Of a DNA stretch of 64,000 nucleotides, positions 56,579 through 64,000 are shown piece after piece. Under the pieces are notes generated by a model. That model had not been told where the DNA came from. It worked only from the letters and a program-made list of their open reading frames with translations, and made no database searches. Made by a program: the position numbers and the translations under genes. This stretch comes from Methanobrevibacter sp. UBA412 (GTDB taxonomy: Archaea > Methanobacteriota > Methanobacteria > Methanobacteriales > Methanobacteriaceae), in NCBI GenBank assembly GCA_002495685.1, contig DAGJ01000007.1, forward strand, positions 27,013-91,012. Reading direction: 5' to 3'. Each line of letters begins with the position of its first letter. Position 1 is the stretch's first letter.

Positions 56579-56600
56579 ATCCACTATTTTTAATTTTTTT
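56562..56600 (+). terminator. Hairpin plus T-tract overlapping the exporter stop codon
   Basis: ATAGTGGATT at 56562-56571 and AATCCACTAT at 56578-56587 form perfect 10-bp arms around a 6-base loop that contains part of the TAA stop; T-rich sequence follows. Confidence 0.7.
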
Positions 56601-56607
56601 AATTTTT

Positions 56608-57045
56608 TTATCCGCCTGCAAGGATTATTTTTTTCCCTTGGCTGCTTATTTCTTCTTTTTTAAAGCCTAAGTCATGTTTTACTTTTTCTATTACTTCACT
56701 CATAGCTTTTAATGTTTCACCTCTATGAGGTCCAAGTACTGCAACTAAAAATAATGGATCGCCGGTGTAAAATTCTCCTATATAATGCACGAGGTTTATT
56801 TGGAATACTCCATATTTAATTTTTGCAGCTTCTGCTATTTGTTCCATTTCTTTTTCTGCTTTTTGTTTATCTTGAATTGTTTGTATGAGTTTTTCAACAG
56901 TTTTATTTTCTTCATTACCCCTTACAAATCCTTCAAATGTGAATATTGCTCCACTATCATCTACTTTTGGGTTTTTCTTTAAATCATCTACTAAATCTTT
57001 TGTTTCAATGTAATCGTCATCTTTTGGGATTATTTTTATTATCAT
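56608..57045 (-). CDS. moaE: MoaE-like molybdopterin synthase catalytic subunit
   Basis: About 145 aa. GAIFTFEGFVRG is the MoaE opening (normally GAxxxFxGxVR), VHYIGEFYTGDPLFLVAVLGPHRGETLKAM includes the conserved HR, and KVKHDLGFKKEEI replaces the usual lysine-bearing PIWKKE segment. It would insert sulfur into precursor Z with MoaD to make the pterin of formylmethanofuran dehydrogenase or formate dehydrogenase. ATG 57045 follows GGTGAAAATT. Divergence in the C-terminal loop lowers certainty about activity. Confidence 0.85.
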   Translation of the reverse strand: MIIKIIPKDDDYIETKDLVDDLKKNPKVDDSGAIFTFEGFVRGNEENKTVEKLIQTIQDKQKAEKEMEQIAEAAKIKYGVFQINLVHYIGEFYTGDPLFLVAVLGPHRGETLKAMSEVIEKVKHDLGFKKEEISSQGKKIILAGG

Positions 57046-57168
57046 AATTTTCACCATATTATATATTAATATAATTTTTATTAACTATTGTTATATATTT
57101 TTGTTTTTTATAACTACATTTAAACTTATTTGAAAAAAATTTATAAACTTAGAAAAAATATGTTAAAT

Positions 57169-57723
<555 letters not shown>

Positions 57724-57850
57724 TTATTCTTATAAAAACATCTTATTAAATTTAACTAAAAAAAATAATTTTTTAAATCATTTTAAAAAATATTCAAACA
57801 CATACTTATAATAGAAAGCTTTTTATTAAAGATTATTTATAATCCTAAAT

Positions 57851-58975
57851 ATGAAATTTGATTTAGAACTTAATGATAAGACTAAAAAAATATTGGACAA
57901 TGCTATAGATGAACCAATTAGTGTTGATGAAGCTAACTATTTAATTAATGTTCAGGGTCAAGATTTATTTGGATTATTAGCCGCAGCAGATAAAGTTCGT
58001 GAAAATGTTGTAGGAAATAAAGTTACTTTTATAAATAATTGTAATTTAAATTTTACAAATGTTTGTAAAGTACTGTGTGGTTTCTGTGCCTTTGGAAAAA
58101 GTAGAAACGATCCAGAAGCATATATTTTAACAGATGAAGAAATAATTCAAAAAGCAGATAGTGCTGTTAAAACTGGAGCTCATGAATTCACATTAATGGG
58201 GGGAGTTCTTCCAGAAGCAGATATAGATTATTATGAACATCTACTAAAACTATTAAAAGATCATTATCCTAATACTATGATTCATGGATTTTCACCTACA
58301 ATGATTTATGATGCTGCACAAGTATCTGAAATGGATATTAAAGAAGCATTTCAAGTTCTTAAAAAAGCGGGTTTAGATTCATTACCTGGAACTGCTGCAG
58401 AAATTTTAACTGATCGTGCACGTAAAATAATTTGTCCGAAAAAGGTAACTACTCAACAATGGATAGATATTGTTGAAACTGCTCAAAAAGTTGGAATACC
58501 CGGTTCTGCAACTATGATGTATGGACATATTGAAACAATTGAAGAACGTGTTAAAACCATGGATATCTTAAGACAAATACAATCTAAAACTCATGGATTT
58601 ACTGAATTTATTCCAATGACTTTTATGTATGAACATTCTCCAATCTTCCTTGAAGGACAAGAAAATTTAGGAGCTACTGGAACTGAAGATTTGAAATTAT
58701 ATGCAGTTTCCCGTTTAATGTATCATGATTTAATACCTAATATTCAAGTAAGTTGGGTTAAAATGGGTTTTCGTTTTGCACAAGTATCTTTAATGGCAGG
58801 AGCCAATGATTTAGGTGGAACATTAGGTGGAGATGAATTATCTGCTGCTAGTGGAGCACCTGACGGTGTTGAAACAAATATTCAAAATCTTGAAAGGTTA
58901 GCTAAAAATATTGGTAGAGATCCTGTTGAGAGAAACACAAAATATACTGAGTTTTATCCAATAAATTCAGAATAA
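57851..58975 (+). CDS. cofH: CofH: 5-amino-6-ribitylaminouracil-tyrosine 4-hydroxyphenyl transferase
   Basis: Radical SAM half of F0 synthase: it makes the F420 deazaflavin precursor with CofG. 374 aa. The cluster motif C72-x3-C76-x2-C79 (VCKVLCGFCAF) is followed by EAYILTDEEI, FTLMGGVLPEAD, HGFSPTMIYDA, LPGTAAEILTDRARK and the C-terminal NDLGGTLGGDELSAASGAP. CofH rather than CofG is indicated by the LCGFCAF context and GTAAEIL. It leads a plus-strand run with a small protein and atwA. F420 is required for methanogenesis. Confidence 0.93.
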   Translation: MKFDLELNDKTKKILDNAIDEPISVDEANYLINVQGQDLFGLLAAADKVRENVVGNKVTFINNCNLNFTNVCKVLCGFCAFGKSRNDPEAYILTDEEIIQKADSAVKTGAHEFTLMGGVLPEADIDYYEHLLKLLKDHYPNTMIHGFSPTMIYDAAQVSEMDIKEAFQVLKKAGLDSLPGTAAEILTDRARKIICPKKVTTQQWIDIVETAQKVGIPGSATMMYGHIETIEERVKTMDILRQIQSKTHGFTEFIPMTFMYEHSPIFLEGQENLGATGTEDLKLYAVSRLMYHDLIPNIQVSWVKMGFRFAQVSLMAGANDLGGTLGGDELSAASGAPDGVETNIQNLERLAKNIGRDPVERNTKYTEFYPINSE

Positions 58976-58999
58976 AACATTTTTTTTTAAACTTTTTTT

Positions 59000-59257
59000 A
59001 TGTTGCAAAAACAATTTTTATCAAAATTAAGTTCTATATTACAAGCACAACCTAAAGTTTGTGCTCATCCTTTAGCTCCTGTTAGATATAAAATTATTGA
59101 GGATTATGCATTAATCATTAATAATATAAAAATTAATGAGTTTGATACATTTTTCATTGATAATTATTATGATATTCATTTTTTAAGGAAAGATATGGAA
59201 GTTGATGTTCTAAATTTATATGATGTTGTTGAAGTATCATATCAAAAAATTGATTAA
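59000..59257 (+). CDS. Hypothetical 85-aa protein between cofH and atwA
   Basis: Small soluble protein with one notable N-terminal stretch, QAQPKVCAHPLAPVRYKI, followed by an acidic, aromatic C-terminal half (DTFFIDNYYDIHFLRKD). No Shine-Dalgarno is obvious. Its 24-bp distance from cofH on the same strand suggests co-transcription. I do not recognise the family; it may be a Methanobacteriales-specific protein. Confidence 0.55.
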   Translation: MLQKQFLSKLSSILQAQPKVCAHPLAPVRYKIIEDYALIINNIKINEFDTFFIDNYYDIHFLRKDMEVDVLNLYDVVEVSYQKID

Positions 59258-59361
59258 ATTTATAACTTATAGTTTATATTATAAGATACATAATATAATA
59301 ACTAAATGTAATAAAAATATTTTTTTATAATAATCTAATACTTTTGGAGAGTAAAATCGTG

Positions 59362-61071
59362 ATGCTTAAAGTAGATAATCTTAGTAAAACATTTGAATTA
59401 GATAATGGGGAAAAAGTAAAAGCTTTAGATGGTATATCATTTGAAGTAGAAGAAGGTGAAATACTTGGAATAATCGGTCGAAGTGGGTCTGGAAAAACTA
59501 CATTACTTAGAACATTAAGAGGAGTGGAACCAGTTGAAGAAGGTGAAATACAACTAGAACGTTTACATATAACACCGGACACTACACCACATTATTATCA
59601 TGAATTAAAAAAAATTACTGCTATACATTTGCAAAGAAATTTTGGTATATGGCCTGAAACACCTTATAATAATGTTTTACGTAAATTATATGCAAATACA
59701 TATGGTGATGAGTCCATGTGTGATTTTAAATTAGCTGAACAACTTTACGGTGATGAAGCATTAAAACTTTTAAAACTTGTAGGTTTGTATGATAAAAAAG
59801 ATCATTTAGGTACTGTACTTAGTGGTGGGGAAAAACAAAGACTTATTATGGCTAGGGAACTAGCTAAAAAACCTAAATTGTTATTATTAGATGAACCTGC
59901 TACAATGGCATGTCCTAAAACTAAACAAGAAACATTAGATGCTATTAAGAATATTAATAAAGAATTAGGTATTACTATTGTCTTAGTATCTCATTTACCT
60001 GAAATTCATGAATATTTATCTGATCGTTTAATTCATATTGAAAATGGTAAAATAGTTGATGAAGGGGAAGTGGAACCAGTAATTCAAAATTTCCTTAAAG
60101 ACATGGAACCTGTAAATGATATAAATATTGAAAGTACTGATGAATGTATAATAAATGTAAAAGATTTATTTAAGCGTTTCTTCCTATTAACTGGGGGGGA
60201 TGTGTTAAATATGGAAGATATTAATCTTGAAGTATATAAACAGGATATTCTTTCACTTATAGGTCCAAGTGGTGCAGGTAAAACTATTTTACTTAGAATG
60301 TTAGGTGGATTAGAGGTACCTGATAAAGGCGAAATATTATATAAATTAGTTAAAGAGGATGATTCTGTTGAATGGGTTAATATTGGAAATGCAAGTATTA
60401 GTCGTTTAGATATTCGTCGTAAATCAACATTTATGCATCAAGAGTTTGCATTAACTCATTATTCTACTGTTCGTGAACAATTAGCAACAAAATTAGGTTA
60501 TAAAAATCGTAAATTAATGGATAAAGCTAAATCACGTGCTAAGGAAATTAATTTAAGTGATGAATTGTTAGATGCAATTTACTTACTTACAGATTTACCT
60601 GCAAATGAAGCATCTGATCGTTTAATGAAAGTTGGTTTGCCTCATGGCATATTAGATGAATTATTCCCTAAATTCCCATCTAGTGATGTGGAATCAGAAG
60701 TTAAAGAGATTTTTGAAGATTTAAATTTATCTATGGATATTCTTGATAGAAAATCTTATGAATTATCTGGAGGTCAAAAGGTTCGGGTAATGTTAGCTTT
60801 ACAATTAATTAGTAAACCTGAAATATTATTACTTGATGAACCATTTGGGGATTTAGATCCAATTACTTTACGTACAGTTACTAATAGTTTAAAAACTTTA
60901 GCAAAACGTTTAAAATTCTCAGTAGTTATGGTTTCACATAATACTGATTTTGTTAAAGAGTTTGCAAACAGAGCAGTCTTTATGGATGATGGGAAATTAT
61001 TAGATGATGGAAAACCTGATAAATTAGTGGATGATTTTATTAAGTATTGTCATGCTGATTATTTAATGTAA
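59362..61071 (+). CDS. atwA: Methyl-coenzyme M reductase activation component A2
   Basis: ATPase used in reductive activation of methyl-CoM reductase. About 569 aa with two ABC cassettes. The first has Walker A GIIGRSGSGKTTLL, signature LSGGEKQRLIMA and Walker B LLLLDEPATMACP; the second has LIGPSGAGKTILL, ELSGGQKVRVML and LLLDEPFGDLDP. The family has MACPxTK after the first Walker B, as seen here. No transmembrane part is present. ATG 59362 lies 10 bases after GGAGAG; GTG 59359 and TTG 59344 are in frame. A universal stress protein follows by 20 bp. Confidence 0.94.
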   Translation: MLKVDNLSKTFELDNGEKVKALDGISFEVEEGEILGIIGRSGSGKTTLLRTLRGVEPVEEGEIQLERLHITPDTTPHYYHELKKITAIHLQRNFGIWPETPYNNVLRKLYANTYGDESMCDFKLAEQLYGDEALKLLKLVGLYDKKDHLGTVLSGGEKQRLIMARELAKKPKLLLLDEPATMACPKTKQETLDAIKNINKELGITIVLVSHLPEIHEYLSDRLIHIENGKIVDEGEVEPVIQNFLKDMEPVNDINIESTDECIINVKDLFKRFFLLTGGDVLNMEDINLEVYKQDILSLIGPSGAGKTILLRMLGGLEVPDKGEILYKLVKEDDSVEWVNIGNASISRLDIRRKSTFMHQEFALTHYSTVREQLATKLGYKNRKLMDKAKSRAKEINLSDELLDAIYLLTDLPANEASDRLMKVGLPHGILDELFPKFPSSDVESEVKEIFEDLNLSMDILDRKSYELSGGQKVRVMLALQLISKPEILLLDEPFGDLDPITLRTVTNSLKTLAKRLKFSVVMVSHNTDFVKEFANRAVFMDDGKLLDDGKPDKLVDDFIKYCHADYLM

Positions 61072-61091
61072 AAATTACTGAGGATTTTTTT

Positions 61092-61502
61092 ATGTTTGAT
61101 GTTATAACAGTTCCTATAGATGAATCAGAATATGCGGATAAAGCTATTGATATAGCAATTGATTTAGCTAGTAAGTATAATTCTAAAATTGCAGCAGTTC
61201 ATGTGTTAGATGAAGGGTCATTATTTAGTTATGATGCTCTTGAAGATGAAGGTGATAATCTTTTATCTAAAATCACTAATAAGGCTAAAGAGTATGATAT
61301 TGAAGTTGTGGAGCATTTAATTACAGGGGATGCTTTACGTGATATTGAGGTAATTATTCGTAAAACTTGTGCTGATTTAGTAGTTTTACCTGCTTATGGT
61401 AATCATTCTTTTATTCGTGGTGTTGATAAAACTAATTTTATTGGTAGTGTAGCTGAACGTTTAATTAAAACAAGTAAAGTTCCAGTTTTATTAGTTAAAT
61501 AA
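61092..61502 (+). CDS. Universal stress protein (UspA family)
   Basis: 136 aa. Opens VITVPIDESEYADKAIDIAIDLA, with AAVHVLDEG and VVLPAYGNHSF, and the ATP-binding G-x2-G-x9-G(S) pattern is represented by YGNHSFIRG and FIGSVAERLIKTSKVPVLLV, so nucleotide binding is likely. Role unspecified. It follows atwA after 20 bp with AGGATTTTTT upstream of ATG. Confidence 0.9.
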   Translation: MFDVITVPIDESEYADKAIDIAIDLASKYNSKIAAVHVLDEGSLFSYDALEDEGDNLLSKITNKAKEYDIEVVEHLITGDALRDIEVIIRKTCADLVVLPAYGNHSFIRGVDKTNFIGSVAERLIKTSKVPVLLVK

Positions 61503-61755
61503 ATCTTTTTATTTTTTCCTTTTTCTATTTATTCTATTTTTCTTGTCGTTAATAATTGAATAATTGAATATTCTTTTATTTTTTTTATAATTAACTTAAT
61601 TTTTATTTAAAAAAATTTATTAATAACTATTTACTTATATTTACATGTTTTTAATTATGTTCCTTTATTTAATTTTTTATAAATAATATTTTAGGCATAT
61701 AATTAAAATATTTAGTTGAATTTATTGTTAAATTTAATAAAAAAAGTGATATAAG

Positions 61756-63255
61756 ATGAAAGAATTATACCAAAAAATGATTGATGAAGCATTGGCTGCT
61801 CAAAAGGCTGATGTTTCTGTAATCAAAGAAAAACGTGGTGGAAATTTTAAAATTCAAGATGCAAAGCCCTATATGGATGCAGCATCTAATATGAAACCAA
61901 TTGGAGAGCAAGCACAATCTGTTTTTGATTTACATACAAATAGTGTTAAAACTCATTTTAAGATGTTGAATCAATTAACTGATACTGTTCGCCCTGAAGA
62001 TGATCCAATGGTTGAACACTATCAAACACCTCCTGTTTTAGAAATTGTTAAAGAAGAAGATCCTGACTTTAGTGAAAGTGTGGATAAATTTGTTCAGTCT
62101 ATTGCTGATCATGAAGCAATAGTTGGAAAAGAATCTATAAGAAGATATGGTGGATTTTATGGGCCAACTTGTGTAGTTGATTTTGCATTGATTCCGGGAA
62201 GTACTAGTAATATTGTAAATCAAATTCTACAAAAAACTGATATTCCAGTAGCACATAAACAAGCCATTCTTGCAAGTAAATCTTGGGGTATGAATACTTC
62301 TTATGGTGTAGGGGATAAATTTGCACAAGAAATTGAAGCGGGGGCAACACCTGCTGAGGCAACTGAAGCTGAAGTTAAACAATTCCAAAAGTTATATTCT
62401 TCACCTATTGAAGCTCAATGTGAATTGATGGCTGCTGCAGGTGAATCTAGTTTTGATGTACGTAAATATATGAATGGATATAAGGATGATATGCGTAAGT
62501 ATGTTAAAGCTGCAATGGATGATGATGTTCATTATGGTAATATTGTAACTGTTCCTGCATATTGTGTAGGGGATATTGCTCATCATATTAGTCAATCTAC
62601 ATATAATATGTGTAAAGATGATGTGGTAATGGCAATTATTGAAGCAGCTACAAAAGTTATGGATGATTCTTTAAACAGTAATATTGATAATTTCAAATCT
62701 GAATTTGAAGTTTTATCATTAGCTACAGGTTCTGCAGCATGTGCTGTAGAATATATGCTTGAATTAGATGGTTTTAATGCTGTAATGATTGTTGACTTAT
62801 TAACTAAACGTTATCATAATTTTGTACAACAATTCCCTACTCGGGGGGCAGCTTCTGAATTACATAATTGTGACTTTATGGATATGATTTATCGGGGTTA
62901 TGGTTATCTTGATAAAGCTCGTAAAGCAAGAAGTGCAGAACCTGAAGAACTTAAACCTATTGTTGGGGGAAAAATAGTTGATTTATCTAGTATTAAAGAT
63001 AATGAAGTTATTATGAATCCTCAAAGATACACTTATCCTTCCTGTGCAATTAGTGTAAGATTCAGTAGTCTTATGAGACTTGCAGACTATCCATGTTTAC
63101 TTACAAGTGAACCTGTAACTGCTACAATGATGACTAATGTAATTGCTTTACATAAAGAAGATCCTGCAAGTCCTGTTCGTGGATGTAAGAATTGTGCAAG
63201 TGCTTCTTTAATTGACTTTAGACATGATTATTGTCAATGGAGAGAAAGTATTTAA
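61756..63255 (+). CDS. DUF2193 family protein
   Basis: A 499-aa soluble protein that I recognise as DUF2193, a family known from methanogens with no assigned function. It is mostly helical, with YGGFYGPTCVVDFALIPGS, KSWGMNTSYGVGDKFAQEI, PAYCVGDIAHHISQSTYN and a Cys-bearing C-terminus (YPSCAISVRF, GCKNCASASLIDF, DYCQW) that might bind a metal or cofactor. ATG follows AGTGATATAAG. It has its own 250-bp AT-rich leader region and is followed 45 bp later by an aquaporin gene. Confidence 0.8.
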   Translation: MKELYQKMIDEALAAQKADVSVIKEKRGGNFKIQDAKPYMDAASNMKPIGEQAQSVFDLHTNSVKTHFKMLNQLTDTVRPEDDPMVEHYQTPPVLEIVKEEDPDFSESVDKFVQSIADHEAIVGKESIRRYGGFYGPTCVVDFALIPGSTSNIVNQILQKTDIPVAHKQAILASKSWGMNTSYGVGDKFAQEIEAGATPAEATEAEVKQFQKLYSSPIEAQCELMAAAGESSFDVRKYMNGYKDDMRKYVKAAMDDDVHYGNIVTVPAYCVGDIAHHISQSTYNMCKDDVVMAIIEAATKVMDDSLNSNIDNFKSEFEVLSLATGSAACAVEYMLELDGFNAVMIVDLLTKRYHNFVQQFPTRGAASELHNCDFMDMIYRGYGYLDKARKARSAEPEELKPIVGGKIVDLSSIKDNEVIMNPQRYTYPSCAISVRFSSLMRLADYPCLLTSEPVTATMMTNVIALHKEDPASPVRGCKNCASASLIDFRHDYCQWRESI

Positions 63256-63300
63256 ATTTAATATAAATTTTTAATTTTTTTTTAAGTGAGGTATTTTTTT

Positions 63301-64000
63301 ATGGAGTGTGGAATTGAAAAAAAGATGATTGCTGAAGCTTTAGGGACTTTTTTCTTAGTTTTCTTCGGTACAGGTGCTGCAGTAATGACACTTATTATTG
63401 CTCATAGTGTTAGTCCTGCTGCAACTATTGGTACTCTTGGAGGATTTGCCGATTGGTTAGCTATTGGTTTAGCATTTGGTTTAGCTGGAATGGTTAGTAT
63501 TTATATATTTGGTAAGATTTCTGGGGCTCATATGAATCCTGCAGTAACACTTGGTTTATGGATAAGTAAAAATATTTCAGGTAAAGATTCAGTATTGTAT
63601 ATTATAGCTCAATGTATAGGTGCTGTACTTGCAAGTATATGTTTATATATTATCTTAGGACCTCAAGCAATAACTATTGGTTCTTTAGGTGCAACTGTAC
63701 CTGCTGCTGGTATAAATTACTTCCAAGCTATGTTTGTTGAATTTATAGGTACTTTCTTCTTAGTTCTCACTGTTATGGGTGTGGCTGTTGATAAAAAAGC
63801 AGAACCTGCAGTTGGAGGTTTTGCTATAGGTATGGCTATTGCAACTGCTATTTTCCTTCTTGGTGGAATTACTGGAGGATGTATTAATCCTGCACGAGGT
63901 TTCGGACCATATCTCATTGACTTTTTACTTGGTGGTGTAAATCTTTGGAATTACTTCCCAATTTACATAATTGGACCTATAGTTGGAGGTCTTCTTGCTG
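63301..64000 (+). CDS. aqpM: Aquaporin AqpM / MIP family channel (3' end outside window)
   Basis: 233 residues are visible and the frame runs off the right edge. Both half-helix motifs are present: GAHMNPAVTLG after the second helix and GGCINPARGFGPY after the fifth. The start MECGIEKKMIAEALGTFFLVFFGTG and the long GFADWLAIGLAFG loop match archaeal AqpM, which passes water and small solutes and has been suggested to conduct gases. ATG follows AAGTGAGGT. Probably co-transcribed with the DUF2193 gene. Confidence 0.92.
   Translation, partial: MECGIEKKMIAEALGTFFLVFFGTGAAVMTLIIAHSVSPAATIGTLGGFADWLAIGLAFGLAGMVSIYIFGKISGAHMNPAVTLGLWISKNISGKDSVLYIIAQCIGAVLASICLYIILGPQAITIGSLGATVPAAGINYFQAMFVEFIGTFFLVLTVMGVAVDKKAEPAVGGFAIGMAIATAIFLLGGITGGCINPARGFGPYLIDFLLGGVNLWNYFPIYIIGPIVGGLLA

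Overview
The window comes from a very AT-rich (by eye roughly 27-30% GC) hydrogenotrophic or methylotrophic methanogen of the order Methanobacteriales. Supporting genes are coenzyme M biosynthesis (comA, comD, comE and a comF-like DUF39 protein), an HdrCBA-type reductase, the Mcr activation component A2 (atwA), methanogenesis marker 4 (mtxX), CofH for F420, cyclic 2,3-diphosphoglycerate synthetase, archaeal primase PriS/PriL, archaeal pantoate kinase, the ADH-synthase/DHQ-synthase II shikimate entry, short archaeal PurA and aquaporin AqpM. cDPG synthetase and the composition fit a host-associated Methanosphaera or Methanobrevibacter; Methanosphaera is my guess, not a demonstrated fact. Starts are typically ATG or TTG a few bases after a GGTGAT/GGAG-type Shine-Dalgarno. 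I see no rRNA, tRNA, CRISPR array or complete insertion sequence.

Layout. 1-2080: an edge-truncated Asn/Lys-rich membrane-anchored protein and dapL. 2109-4683: four small soluble genes, two of which look like DUF6882 and DUF6891, resembling an immunity-type island. 4847-9569: purA, a stand-alone IS1595-type zinc-ribbon/HTH protein and a NitT/TauT-type ABC importer. 9739-13533: cobalt-precorrin-4 methyltransferase, priL, an opposite-strand acidic ORF and priS. 14000-14830: an Asn-rich secreted-type gene whose start appears frameshifted, behind a long hairpin leader. 14923-22474: cca, an ABM-fold protein, the two-gene shikimate-entry operon behind two TGTACA boxes, thpR, pantoate kinase with an overlapping methyltransferase, a PHP phosphoesterase and a UPF0280 protein.

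22884-29878 is the most interesting block: hdrC-hdrB-hdrA, a comF-like gene and comA run tightly together on +, facing comD-comE on -. The HdrA carries a C-terminal MvhD-like domain that has lost every iron-sulfur cysteine, and HdrB lacks one cysteine of its second CCG motif. I propose this is a divergent Hdr-like complex dedicated to reductive coenzyme M synthesis rather than the main heterodisulfide reductase.

30059-64000 is mostly core metabolism. It holds DUF2115; feoA/feoB behind a DtxR-like palindrome; riboflavin reductase; tatD, uppS and mtxX; a tandem DUF4012 pair; an Fe-S aldo/keto reductase; a TMEM175 channel; ppx-ppk1; tetrapyrrole genes cbiC-hemL with an overlooked 48-aa zinc ribbon; a YhiN-like flavoprotein; aspS; hisD; cDPG synthetase co-transcribed with a histidine-kinase-like protein that lacks its phosphoacceptor His; a TetR/YhgE efflux pair with a probable leaderless, self-operated promoter; moaE; nadM; cofH; atwA; a universal stress protein; DUF2193; and the start of aqpM.
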